A DNA stretch of 64,000 bases from NCBI RefSeq assembly GCF_018885265.1, contig NZ_CP076538.1, positions 7,538,001 to 7,602,000 of the forward strand. Direction: 5' to 3'. The notes under the pieces were generated by a model. The model searched no databases. It saw only the letters and a program-made list of their open reading frames with translations, and had not been told where the DNA came from. The DNA comes from Amycolatopsis aidingensis. GTDB lineage: Bacteria > Actinomycetota > Actinomycetes > Mycobacteriales > Pseudonocardiaceae. Shown piece by piece: positions 17,219 through 25,639 of the stretch (the stretch's first letter is position 1; every line of letters starts with the position of its first letter). Made by a program: the position numbers and the translations under genes.

Positions 17219-17505
17219 CAACCCTTCGTTTGCGCGTCGAAGCACTGGCCGTACGGTCACACCGTGCCGCCGACAAAATTATTTGTCAAGGCGGGTCCTC
17301 CCTGGGGTGGACCGGGTTCAGGTTCAGGGTCCGCTCAGGGTCATCACCGATCGTCTGACGTCCGCGAACCCGCCAAGCTACTACCACGGAAGGGTTCGAA
17401 GTTCGGTCTCAGGAATGACGCGCTCAGCGGACCGATCCGAAATCCTGGACGTAGGAGACCACGGGGCAATTCACGGGGGTGCTCGGCAGCACCCGAGGAG
17501 GAACG

Positions 17506-18465
17506 ATGATCGAGGCAAGGGGCCTCACCAAACGATACGGCAACACGCTGGCGGTGAACGAGCTCTCGTTCGACGTCACGGCCGGCCGGGTCACCGGCTT
17601 TCTCGGACCGAACGGCGCCGGGAAGTCCACCACCATGCGGATGATGCTCGGCCTGGACAGCCCCACCGCGGGCCAGGTCCGGATCGGCGGGAAGCGGTAC
17701 GACGAGCTGCGTCATCCGCTCCGGACGGTGGGCGCCCTGCTGGACGCCAGGTGGGTACACCCCAACCGGTCGGCAAGGGCGCACCTGAGCTGGATGGCGA
17801 AGTCGAACCGGATCGCGCCCCGCCGGGTGGACGAGGTACTCGAGATCGTCGGGCTGACCTCGGTGGCGAACAAGCGCGCAGGCGGTTTCTCGCTCGGCAT
17901 GTCGCAGCGGCTCGGGATCGCCTCCGCGCTGCTCGGCGACCCGGAGGTGCTGCTGTTCGACGAGCCGGTGAACGGGCTGGATCCGGAGGGCATCCTGTGG
18001 ATCCGCAAGTTCATGCACCGGCTGGCCGACGAGGGGCGCACCGTCTTCGTCTCCAGCCACCTGCTGTCCGAGATGGCGCTGACCGCCTCCGAGCTGGTGG
18101 TGATCGGCAAGGGACAGCTGATCTCGCAGAGCAGCACCGAGGAGTTCGTGGCCCGCGCGGCGGAGAACACGGTCAAGGTGCGCAGCCCGCAGCTCGCCCG
18201 GCTGCGCGGCGTGCTGCAGCAGGCCAGCGCGGAGATCACCGACTCCGGCGAGGCGATCATGGTGTCCGGAATGGACAGCGACAAGATCGGCGAGATCGCA
18301 GCCAACAACGGGATCGTGCTGCATGAGCTGAGCCCGCAGCAGGGCTCGCTGGAGCAGGCCTTCATGCAGATCACCGGCGACTCCGTCGAGTACCACACCG
18401 GCCTGGAAACCGAGGTCAAGGACGTGCTGGCCGGCGGCGAGCCGCTCACGCCCTCCGCCCGCTGA
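17506..18465 (+). CDS. ABC exporter ATP-binding protein (DrrA/CcmA type)
   Basis: 319 residues from ATG 17506, with GAGGA 5 bases upstream. Walker A GPNGAGKST is near residue 38, signature FSLGMSQRLGI near 137, Walker B EVLLFDEPVNGLDPEG near 156, switch His in SSHLLSEM near 189. An extra C-terminal domain of about 100 residues is typical of the antibiotic/peptide exporter ATPases of gliding or BcrA type. The permease follows after 33 bp. Substrate unknown; drug or bacitracin-like resistance is possible. Confidence 0.92.
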   Translation: MIEARGLTKRYGNTLAVNELSFDVTAGRVTGFLGPNGAGKSTTMRMMLGLDSPTAGQVRIGGKRYDELRHPLRTVGALLDARWVHPNRSARAHLSWMAKSNRIAPRRVDEVLEIVGLTSVANKRAGGFSLGMSQRLGIASALLGDPEVLLFDEPVNGLDPEGILWIRKFMHRLADEGRTVFVSSHLLSEMALTASELVVIGKGQLISQSSTEEFVARAAENTVKVRSPQLARLRGVLQQASAEITDSGEAIMVSGMDSDKIGEIAANNGIVLHELSPQQGSLEQAFMQITGDSVEYHTGLETEVKDVLAGGEPLTPSAR

Positions 18466-18498
18466 CCTCCACCACTGCTAAGGATTCGAGACAAGACC

Positions 18499-19257
18499 AT
18501 GACTTTGCTCGCCGTTGAACGCATCAAGCTGTTCACTACGCGATCGCCGTGGTGGTGCGCCCTGCTCACGCTGCTCATCACCGTCGGCTTCGCCGCGCTC
18601 ATCGCAGGCACCACCGACGCGGGTACTGGCACGGTGGCCAGTACCCAGTTCGGCTACAGCTTCGGCCTCGCCGTGATCATGGTGCTCGCCGCGCTCGCGG
18701 TGACCACCGAGTACCGCTTCGGCACCATCCGCACCACCTTCCAGGCCGTACCCAACCGCACCTCGGTCCTGCTCGCAAAGGCGGGCGTGGTGAGCCTGCT
18801 GGCGCTGGTGATCGGGGAGGTGGCCGCGTTCGGCTCGCTGGCGGTCTCCATGGCCATCCAGCCGGAGGCCGACCTGGCGCTGAACTCCACCGCCGACTGG
18901 ATCAACGTGGTCGGGATCGGGCCGATCTACGCGCTGACCGCGGTCATTGGAATGTCGGTCGGCCTGCTGATCCGGCACAGCGCCGGTGCGATCTCGTTGC
19001 TGCTGATCTACACCCTCGCGGTGGAGTCGCTGGTGGCGCTGATCCCGAACGTCGGCGACGACATCCAGAAGTGGATGCCGTTCCACGTGGCGGAGAAGTT
19101 CCTCACCGGTGACGGCGCGACCCGCGGTGGGGAGATGTCCGGGCCGCCGCTGTCCAGCTCGCCGCTCAGCCCCGGCTGGGCACTGGCCTACTTCGCCGGA
19201 TTCGCCCTGCTGATGTTGATCATCGGGATCAGCACGGCCAGGAAGCGGGACGCCTGA
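18499..19257 (+). CDS. ABC-2 type transporter permease
   Basis: 252 residues with six hydrophobic helices: WWCALLTLLITVGFAALIAG near 19, GYSFGLAVIMVLAALAVTTE near 52, VSLLALVIGEVAAFGSL near 96, YALTAVIGMSVGLLIR near 139, ISLLLIYTLAVESLVALI near 160 and WALAYFAGFALLMLIIGIS near the end. The motif TTEYRFGTIRTTF is the ABC-2 signature region. It pairs with the preceding ATPase as an exporter. Confidence 0.9.
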   Translation: MTLLAVERIKLFTTRSPWWCALLTLLITVGFAALIAGTTDAGTGTVASTQFGYSFGLAVIMVLAALAVTTEYRFGTIRTTFQAVPNRTSVLLAKAGVVSLLALVIGEVAAFGSLAVSMAIQPEADLALNSTADWINVVGIGPIYALTAVIGMSVGLLIRHSAGAISLLLIYTLAVESLVALIPNVGDDIQKWMPFHVAEKFLTGDGATRGGEMSGPPLSSSPLSPGWALAYFAGFALLMLIIGISTARKRDA

Positions 19258-19633
19258 GTCCCTGACGACCACCACAGGAGAACACCCGGCTCCGCCGCGT
19301 ATTTCGGGGCGCGACGGCTGCCGGATTCGGGGATAGGACCCGGGTCGCCTTCGGGGGGCGACCCGGGTCTCTCGTGTGCATACCCCTTATGCACTCGCTG
19401 ATGCACGGGCGCGCAGGCTAACCAGCGGTTATCTCCGTAAGGTCACCACGGGCTTGCTTGTTGTAACGATTCGGCGGCGGGGTGCGATACTTGTATGGAG
19501 CTTGCACTACCGCAGGACGGCGCATTAAGGCCACGTTAAGTCGCTGTGGGCTTGCCCACGAGCAGCGGACGAACTGCCGTCGCGCGGACGACATTCGAGT
19601 TCAGACCCGTCACGGACTCTACGGAGGTGACCC
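19258..19633. other. 376-bp intergenic region
   Basis: It holds the terminator of the ABC operon (19337-19369) and the promoter region of the next gene; TTGTAA near 19461 with GATACT near 19486 is a weak promoter candidate. No further gene is seen. Confidence 0.4.
19337..19369 (+). terminator. intrinsic terminator of the ABC exporter operon
   Basis: Perfect 13-bp arms (19337-19349 and 19357-19369) with a 7-base loop TTCGGGG-like, 80 bp after the permease stop. Confidence 0.85.
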
Positions 19634-20233
19634 TTGACGGTGGATATCAGCGCAAGCGTCGACAGTGCTGTTGACGAGGTTGAGAACGCAACCGATACCA
19701 GCATCCCGACCCCATCCCGCCCGCCGCGGCTGGAGGCCATGCCCGAACTGGAGTGGTCCCAGGCCATCGAACTGCCGCGGGTGTTCGCGGGCGCCACGAA
19801 ACCGTCCGACATCCGGCGCGCCTGGATTCACCGTGCCCCGGAAGAGCATGTGCTCGCGCTGTACCGGGCGGCCTGCCGGACCGGCGGGCCGGTGCCCGCG
19901 CCGTGGTGGCTGCGCGCCCTGGCCACGGGTGAGCTGCCCGGCAGGGAGAACGGCTTCCGGGTGGAGGACCGGATCGCGCAGTTGCTCGGCAGGCGGCCGG
20001 GCTGGGAGTACGTGCCGTGGGCCGTGGACGGCGAATCCGGGTACTGGGAGTTCATGCCGTCCGAGGGCGGCAAGACCGGGCACCGGATCCCCACCACGGT
20101 GTTGACCACCGACCGGCACCCGGGGTGGATCGACGTGCTGCCCGCACACAGCCAGGGCACCCCGGACCCGATCCCGGTGGCCGGGCTGGCCGGGCTGCGG
20201 TCCCGGCTCGGCGAGTTCGAGGCGGTGCGCTGA
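19634..20233 (+). CDS. conserved hypothetical protein
   Basis: 199 residues, soluble, with no signal peptide. A TTG start at 19634 is chosen because GGAGGTGA is placed 3-6 bases upstream; the GTG at 19640 is the alternative. A disordered first 30 residues (PTPSRPPRLEAMPELEW) precedes a compact domain rich in Trp and Pro (PAPWWLRALATGELPGREN, PGWEYVPWAVDGESGYWEF). I do not recognise a function. It converges on the SMP-30-like gene with a 12-bp gap. Confidence 0.75.
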   Translation: MTVDISASVDSAVDEVENATDTSIPTPSRPPRLEAMPELEWSQAIELPRVFAGATKPSDIRRAWIHRAPEEHVLALYRAACRTGGPVPAPWWLRALATGELPGRENGFRVEDRIAQLLGRRPGWEYVPWAVDGESGYWEFMPSEGGKTGHRIPTTVLTTDRHPGWIDVLPAHSQGTPDPIPVAGLAGLRSRLGEFEAVR

Positions 20234-20245
20234 CCCGGCACCCGG

Positions 20246-21139
20246 TCAGACGGTGATCCGCAGCAGGCGGGCCGCCTCGACCACCCCGTCCCTGGGATTG
20301 AAGATCCCGCCGGTGGTGCTGGCATACAGCCTGCCGCCCGCGTCGAAGGCGACCGCAGTGCACCCCGTCGCGCCCTGCTCCGCCCCGGCGATGTCCACCC
20401 GGCTGCCGTCCGGGGCCAGGCACAGGACACTGTTCTGGTCGTGGGTGGCGAGGTAGATCCGGCCGTCCGCGCCGACGGTCAGGTCGTCCGCGCGCAGCCG
20501 CCCGGCCAGTACCCGCGGCCCGGACGGCCGCGGCTGCAGCGGGCAACCGAGCACCAGGGCGCGCTCGGTGCTGGTCAGATACACCTGCCCGGCGTGCACG
20601 GCGATCCCGTTCACCCCGGGCAGCTGCGTGGCCGGGTCGGTCTTGGTGAGCCATTCGTGCTCGAGCCAGCGCTCCGTGGCGCCGGTCCGCGGGTCGAGGG
20701 CGAGTACCAGCCCGCGCACCGAGTCGGCGATCAGCAGCCGCCGTCCCGCCCAGGTCATCCCGTTGCCGAAGATCAGGTCGGGCAGCTCGCATACGGTGCT
20801 GACGGGGTATCCCTCGCCCGCGGGGCCGAGCCGCAGCAGGCGCCAGCCCGGTTCGCCCAGCGGGCCGCTGAGCAGGTAGCAGGCTCCGCCGTCGGTGACG
20901 ATCCCGGTGACCGGCCGGCTCAGCTCGGCGACCGTTTCGGTGCGCCCTTCCGCGGACACGTGGTCCACCCGCTGATGCGAGGGGATGGTGACGAACCAGT
21001 CGTCCGCGGGACCGGGGGCCAGGTTCTCCACGAAGGTGCCCGGCTCCCACTCGGCGACCACCGTGGTGGGCCGCGGCCGGAGTGGGACCGGCTCGTGCGC
21101 GGGCGGATCCGCCTGGTCGGTGCGCTGATCGGTGGTCAT
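20246..21139 (-). CDS. SMP-30/gluconolactonase-like beta-propeller protein
   Basis: 297 residues. Repeated propeller blades are visible: FVENLAPGPADDWFVTI near 35, PDLIFGNGMTWAGRRLLIAD near 122, QLPGVNGIAVHAGQVYLTST near 170, ADDLTVGADGRIYLATHDQN near 218 and GCTAVAFDAGGRLYASTTGG near 258. The N and D residues fit the metal site of SMP-30 lactonases. No signal peptide. The likely role is a lactonase or a sugar-binding protein; the substrate is unknown. Confidence 0.78.
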   Translation of the reverse strand: MTTDQRTDQADPPAHEPVPLRPRPTTVVAEWEPGTFVENLAPGPADDWFVTIPSHQRVDHVSAEGRTETVAELSRPVTGIVTDGGACYLLSGPLGEPGWRLLRLGPAGEGYPVSTVCELPDLIFGNGMTWAGRRLLIADSVRGLVLALDPRTGATERWLEHEWLTKTDPATQLPGVNGIAVHAGQVYLTSTERALVLGCPLQPRPSGPRVLAGRLRADDLTVGADGRIYLATHDQNSVLCLAPDGSRVDIAGAEQGATGCTAVAFDAGGRLYASTTGGIFNPRDGVVEAARLLRITV

Positions 21140-21223
21140 GGTGCCGGAACGGTAGTGCGCCCTTGGCGGCTCCCACTACGCGGATCGTGCCTTGTGGGTT
21201 GGGGCTGGGCCGCGGCACCCGGC

Positions 21224-21229
21224 TATCGT
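21224..21229 (+). promoter_or_regulatory. -10 hexamer TATCGT, probable leaderless promoter of trmB
   Basis: TATCGT ends 8 bases before the GTG at 21238, with no ribosome site between. Confidence 0.45.
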
Positions 21230-21237
21230 GCGAGCCC

Positions 21238-21948
21238 GTGGACAGTGAGCAGCAGCCGCGAATGCGCAGCGTCGTCAGCTACGTGCGGCGTGGCGGACGG
21301 ATGACGGCGGGTCAGGAACGGGCCTGGGATCGGAACTGGCCGACCATGGGCCGGTCGGTGGCGGAGCTGGAACCGGGCCCGGTGGACTTCGCGAGCTGGT
21401 TCGGCCGGTCCGCCCCGCTGCTGCTGGAGATCGGCTCCGGGATGGGGGAGACCACCGCGGAGCTGGCAGCCGCGGCCCCGGAGGTGAACTACCTGGCGGT
21501 GGAGGTGTACGAGGCCGGGCTCGGGCAGCTGATGCTGCGCGCGGAGAAGCTCGGCGTGCGGAACCTGCGGCTGTTCCTCGGGGACGCGGTCGTGCTGCTG
21601 AAGGAGCACCTGCAACCGGAGTCGCTGGCCGGGGTCCGGATCTTCTTTCCGGACCCGTGGCCGAAAAAGAAGCACCACAAGCGCAGGCTGGTCCAGCCGG
21701 AGTTCGTGGCGCTGCTGGCCTCCCGGCTCGCCGAGGGCGGCACCCTGCATCTGGCGACCGACTGGGACAACTACGCGGAGCAGATGCTCGAGGTGTGCAC
21801 TGCTGAACCGCGGTTGCGTAACCGGTTCGCGGACTGGGCACCCCGGCCGGAGTGGCGGCCGGTGACCAAGTTCGAGCACCGGGCGCGCGAGGAGGGCAGG
21901 GTCAGCCGGGACCTGATCTTCGAACGGGTCGCTCAGGCCGGCACTTGA
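21238..21948 (+). CDS. trmB: tRNA (guanine-N7)-methyltransferase
   Basis: 236 residues. It methylates G46 of tRNA with S-adenosylmethionine. The SAM motif LLEIGSGMGETT is near residue 61, then the acidic YLAVEVYEAGL and the family hallmark FFPDPWPKKKHHKRRLVQPE near 138-157; ATDWDNYAEQML near 178 and TKFEHRARE near 215 complete the fold. Start GTG 21238 is preferred because it gives the normal length; an in-frame extension upstream overlaps the divergent gene. Confidence 0.95.
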   Translation: MDSEQQPRMRSVVSYVRRGGRMTAGQERAWDRNWPTMGRSVAELEPGPVDFASWFGRSAPLLLEIGSGMGETTAELAAAAPEVNYLAVEVYEAGLGQLMLRAEKLGVRNLRLFLGDAVVLLKEHLQPESLAGVRIFFPDPWPKKKHHKRRLVQPEFVALLASRLAEGGTLHLATDWDNYAEQMLEVCTAEPRLRNRFADWAPRPEWRPVTKFEHRAREEGRVSRDLIFERVAQAGT

Positions 21949-22055
21949 CAGAACGTCCGAGAACGCTGAGATCTACCGTGGTGAGTGGAGAACGCGCGCT
22001 CGGCGCAGCCCACGAGCGGAGAGGCGGGGCGAACGACCTACTGAGGTGGCGGCAG

Positions 22056-22277
22056 TTACCGAAGTCCGAGCCTCGCCGAGCCGATCGTGTCGCGCGTTTC
22101 GGACAAGCGCTGACGGGTGGTGGTGATCCGCGTCCGTTCGGTCCGGGTGGCCCGCACCGCCCTGGCCGCCGGGCGGACCGGCAGCCGCTCGTTCAGTTCC
22201 ACCAGCACCGGGGCAAGCGCCAACAGCAGCAGCACCAGCATGCCGGTGGCGATCCCGATCGCGGCGAGAACCTGCAT
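22056..22277 (-). CDS. small membrane protein
   Basis: 73 residues. ATG 22277 follows a strong AGGAGGA. One helix (about 5-28, AAIGIATGMLVLLLLALAPV) is followed by a basic Arg/Thr-rich cytoplasmic tail. Not recognised. It converges on trmB. Confidence 0.6.
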   Translation of the reverse strand: MQVLAAIGIATGMLVLLLLALAPVLVELNERLPVRPAARAVRATRTERTRITTTRQRLSETRDTIGSARLGLR

Positions 22278-22399
22278 GACATCCTCCTGGGTCTCCCGGC
22301 CGCACCATGCGGCCGACTGAGTCCAGTTTCCATCGAAAGCGCAGGTCAGCGGATCGGCCGGGCGGCCGGGCCTGGCTGGCCGACCGGCCGGAAAGCGAC

Positions 22400-22413
22400 C
22401 GGCCGATCGGCCG
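22400..22413. repeat. CGGCCGATCGGCCG palindrome
   Basis: A 14-bp palindrome in a GGCCG-rich tract after the FtsX-type permease gene. It matches 15 of 16 bases of the palindrome at 25567-25582 at the other end of the same operon. Confidence 0.35.
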
Positions 22414-22431
22414 ATGGGAGCCTGTCCGGAA

Positions 22432-22482
22432 GCCGTCGACGCCCCGGCCCTCCCCCGATGAAAGGGCCGGAGCGTCGACGGC
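22432..22482 (-). terminator. intrinsic terminator of the FtsX/ABC operon
   Basis: Two 20-bp arms (22432-22451 and 22463-22482) pair at 19 of 20 positions, 14 bp past the permease stop. Confidence 0.88.
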
Positions 22483-22495
22483 AGGCCTTGGCCGG

Positions 22496-24748
22496 CTACT
22501 CCTCGGCCAACGGCTCCGCGCGCACCCGGTTCAGCGCCGGGCGGCAGACCGAGGCGGCCAGCGTGGCCACGCCCGCCCCGAGCACCACCGGGGCCAGCAC
22601 CCACGGGCTGAGCACGATCGACTCGTAGTCGAACAGGCTGAACAGCCCAAGTCCCACGAGTACCCCGGCCAGGCCCGCGCCAACCGTGGCGACCAGCGCG
22701 GGCAGTGCGGCCTCGGTGCGCAGTGCCCGCGCCAGCACCCGCACCGGGGTCCCCGCCGCGATCAGCGCGCCGAAGGTCCGGCGCCGGTCCAGCACCGAGC
22801 CCGCGGTGGCGATGGCCGCACTGCACCCGGCCAGCACCGCGGCCGCGACCAGCCCGATCACGGTCACCCTGCGCAGGTCGGCCAGCTGGGTCTGCTGCCC
22901 GGCCAGCCGCAGCTCACGGCTGTGCACCTGCTGCCCGTCCGCGGCCGCGACCAGTGCCGTACGCACGACCTCGCGATTGGCCGGGGTGGTCGGCACCGCC
23001 ACGACGACCTCCTGCGGCACGAAACCCGCGGGCAGCACCGCCGGGTCGAGCAGCACCGAACCGGCCACGTCGGCGTCCCCCGCGGACACCGGGCGCACCG
23101 GGACGCCCCCTGGCAGCGGCGTGCCCTGCGCCGCCGGATCCGGCGCGTCCCACTGGCTCACCGCCAGCCCCTCGGTTTCCATCCGGTAGTCGCTGTAGAT
23201 CCCGGGGGTGCCCGCACAGGCCCCGCCGAACTCGAACCGGGTCAGCTCCGCGGCCGCGGAGCAGCTCAGCACCATCGCCGACTGGCCGACGCCGGAACCG
23301 TTGGTGAGAATCACCCTGCCGATGCCGACGGCCCGCTCGGACTGGCCGTACCGGGCCAGTTCCGCGTTGGCCGTGCCGAGCACCTGCGCGGCGCGCTCCG
23401 CCGTGGTGTCCAGGTAGAGCACGGAGTCGCGGAAGGAGCGCCCGCCACCAGCCTGTGCCTCGAAACTGGGCAGCAGGGTCAGCGCCATCGAGCCGACGAA
23501 CACCGCGAGCACCACCCCGGCCGAGGCGCGGTAGGCGCCCTTGGGGTCGTCCCGCAGCCGCCTGCCTGCCAGCAGCGCGGCTGGCCTGCGCCAGGACCGT
23601 ACGAAGATCCCGCCGACCGCCGAGGTGATCCACGGGCCGACGATCGCGGCCGAGCCGACGATCATGGCCAACCCGGCCAGCAACAGCAGCTGAGCCAGGT
23701 CAGGGCCGAGTGAGGAGCCGGAGACGATGACGAAGCTGAAGAACAGCCCGGCCACCGGCAAGGTGAGCAACCGCCACCAGTGCAGCGGCTTGCGCTCATG
23801 CGCGCCGACCGCGCCGAGCGGGGTACTCAGCACCCTGCGCAGCCCGAGCACGGCCGCGGCCAGCACCAGCAGCGGGATGGCCAGCACGATGACCACGGTG
23901 AACGCGGCGGGCGTGGTGAAGTCGTCGGCCTGCCAGGTTCCGCCATCCCATGGCACCAGGGTGGCCAGTGATCGCAGGCCGGGGCTGACCGCGAGGCCCA
24001 GCAGCGCGCCACCGACCGAGGCGAACGCGATTTCCGCCGCCACCATCGAGGTCACCTGGCCGGGGGTGGCTCCGGCAAGGCGCAGCGCGGCGAGGCGCCG
24101 CTCCCTGCGCGCGGCGGTGAGCCGGGCCGCGGAGGCGACCAGCACCAGGCTCGGCACCAGCAGCACCACCACGCCGACCCCGGCGAGCAGGCCCAGCAGC
24201 GGGTCCGGGTCGGCGTCCCCGGCTGGGAAACCGGCCAGCGGCATGGCGTCCGCCGGCATGGCGTCCGGGGTCTGCCCGACCAGGGCCACCAGCTGCTCGG
24301 GTGAGCGCAGTGCCTCGGCGCCGAGCAACCCGGTCACCTCGCCACCGAACCGGTCGCCCAGCTGGGCGGCCGGGGTGTGGTCGATCCGCTGCGCCAGCTC
24401 CGGGGACACCAGTACCTCGCCCGGCCCCGGCAGCTCGGGCACCCCGGGCGGGAGCCGCACGGCGGCGGGGTCGGCCAGCGCCGCCACGTCCACCCTGGTG
24501 ATCTCCGCACCGTCGGTGTAGTCGGTGCTGCGCTGGTAGGAGAGCGTGGCGGCGCCCTGGGACGGCGGGTAGCGATGGCCGTCCTGCCACATCGCCCGCT
24601 CGGCCCTGGACTCGGTGGCGAACGGCAGGCCGACCAGCAGCAGCACCAGTGCGGTGGCCACCGCGACACCCACCCCGGTCAGGACCGCCGAGGTGCGGGT
24701 CCGCCGGTCCACTCGCAGCACGCGCAGGGCAAGTCGGAAGCTATTCAT
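22496..24748 (-). CDS. FtsX-like (MacB-type) ABC transporter permease
   Basis: 750 residues with two FtsX-type halves. Helix 1 is at about 20-42. Three helices of the first half lie between about 175 and 310 and carry the hallmark LTAARRERRLAALRLAGATPGQV. A second set is at about 320-420. A large extracellular domain covers about 420-615, and the last three helices (620-740) follow DRRRTFGALIAAGTPVRVLA. Such systems extrude peptides or lipoproteins or transmit signals by mechanotransmission. The start overlaps the ATPase stop by 8 bp. Divergent from a two-component system that may control it. Confidence 0.92.
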   Translation of the reverse strand: MNSFRLALRVLRVDRRTRTSAVLTGVGVAVATALVLLLVGLPFATESRAERAMWQDGHRYPPSQGAATLSYQRSTDYTDGAEITRVDVAALADPAAVRLPPGVPELPGPGEVLVSPELAQRIDHTPAAQLGDRFGGEVTGLLGAEALRSPEQLVALVGQTPDAMPADAMPLAGFPAGDADPDPLLGLLAGVGVVVLLVPSLVLVASAARLTAARRERRLAALRLAGATPGQVTSMVAAEIAFASVGGALLGLAVSPGLRSLATLVPWDGGTWQADDFTTPAAFTVVIVLAIPLLVLAAAVLGLRRVLSTPLGAVGAHERKPLHWWRLLTLPVAGLFFSFVIVSGSSLGPDLAQLLLLAGLAMIVGSAAIVGPWITSAVGGIFVRSWRRPAALLAGRRLRDDPKGAYRASAGVVLAVFVGSMALTLLPSFEAQAGGGRSFRDSVLYLDTTAERAAQVLGTANAELARYGQSERAVGIGRVILTNGSGVGQSAMVLSCSAAAELTRFEFGGACAGTPGIYSDYRMETEGLAVSQWDAPDPAAQGTPLPGGVPVRPVSAGDADVAGSVLLDPAVLPAGFVPQEVVVAVPTTPANREVVRTALVAAADGQQVHSRELRLAGQQTQLADLRRVTVIGLVAAAVLAGCSAAIATAGSVLDRRRTFGALIAAGTPVRVLARALRTEAALPALVATVGAGLAGVLVGLGLFSLFDYESIVLSPWVLAPVVLGAGVATLAASVCRPALNRVRAEPLAEE

Positions 24749-25457
24749 GCGCCACCGCCACCACCGGGGTGTCGATGCGGCCGTCCCGGATCGCCACCGT
24801 GCGCGGCACGGACTCGGCCAGCTCGCGGTCGTGCGTCACGATCAGCACGGCGGCCTCGGTCTCCCGCGCGGCGGACAGCAGCGCGTCCATGGTGTCCCGC
24901 CCGGTGCGGGTGTCCAGTGCACCGGTCGGCTCGTCCGCGAAGATGACCCGCGGCCGGTGGGTGAGCGCCCTGGCGATCGCCGCCCGCTGCGCCTCGCCAC
25001 CGGACAGCTCGCCGGGACGCTGCCGCTCCTTGCCGGACAGCCCCAGCCTGCTCAGCCACTCCCGCGCGGACCGCAGCGCCTGCCTGCGCCCGGTCCCGCC
25101 GAGCAGCAGCGGCAGCGCCACGTTCTCCTCCGCGCTCAGCTCGGCGACCAGCATCCCGGACTGGAACACGAACCCGAACTCGGTGCGGCGCAGCTCGCTG
25201 CGCTTGGTCTCGCTGAGCCGGTCGATGCGGGTGCCCGCGAGGTGGATCTCGCCCGCGTCCGCGCGCAGGATGCCTGCCAGCACGTGCAGCAGCGAGGTCT
25301 TGCCGGAGCCGGATGGCCCCACGATCGCGACCGCGTCCCCCGGTTGGACGTCGATGTCCACCCCGGCCAGGGCGTGCTGCGTGCCGTACCGCTTGACCAG
25401 CCCCCTGCCGGCCAGCACCGGCGTCCGCTGTGGACCGTGCTCGTGTGTTGTCTGCAC
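24741..25457 (-). CDS. ABC transporter ATP-binding protein (MacB/LolD type)
   Basis: 238 residues. Walker A GPSGSGKTS is near residue 47, the Q-loop FGFVFQSGML near 95, signature ELSGGEAQRAAIARAL near 150, Walker B VIFADEPTGALD near 170 and the switch His in VTHDRELAE near 206. GTG start 25457 with AGAGGAAAG upstream. It energises the FtsX-type permease encoded next. Confidence 0.94.
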   Translation of the reverse strand: MQTTHEHGPQRTPVLAGRGLVKRYGTQHALAGVDIDVQPGDAVAIVGPSGSGKTSLLHVLAGILRADAGEIHLAGTRIDRLSETKRSELRRTEFGFVFQSGMLVAELSAEENVALPLLLGGTGRRQALRSAREWLSRLGLSGKERQRPGELSGGEAQRAAIARALTHRPRVIFADEPTGALDTRTGRDTMDALLSAARETEAAVLIVTHDRELAESVPRTVAIRDGRIDTPVVAVAHE

Positions 25458-25566
25458 GAAACTTTCCTCTCCAGAACCGATTCAACGGTCGTTGCCTGGT
25501 GAGCAGCCTCGCGCAGGACCCGCATCGATCACTTCGGACGGACGGCCCGCACTGGGCAGGCACGCA

Positions 25567-25582
25567 TCGGCCGATCGGCCGA
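25567..25582. promoter_or_regulatory. 16-bp perfect palindrome between divergent ABC and two-component genes
   Basis: TCGGCCGATCGGCCGA lies in the 182-bp divergent region, 110 bp upstream of the ATPase start and 57 bp upstream of the kinase start. It is placed well for the response regulator; binding is an inference. Confidence 0.4.
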
Positions 25583-25627
25583 GGGCGGACAGCTACCCGG
25601 CCAAGGTGCGTTCCGGCGGAATTGGCT

Positions 25628-25633
25628 TACCGT
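25628..25633 (+). promoter_or_regulatory. -10 hexamer TACCGT, probable leaderless promoter
   Basis: TACCGT ends 6 bases before GTG 25640 of the histidine kinase; no ribosome site. Confidence 0.5.
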
Positions 25634-25639
25634 CACGGT

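Noticed and set aside
16800..17276. A fused SRPBCC-VOC reading in one long leftward frame
   Set aside because: The VOC protein is in another frame with its own start and stop; the SRPBCC frame is only meaningful after GTG 16799.
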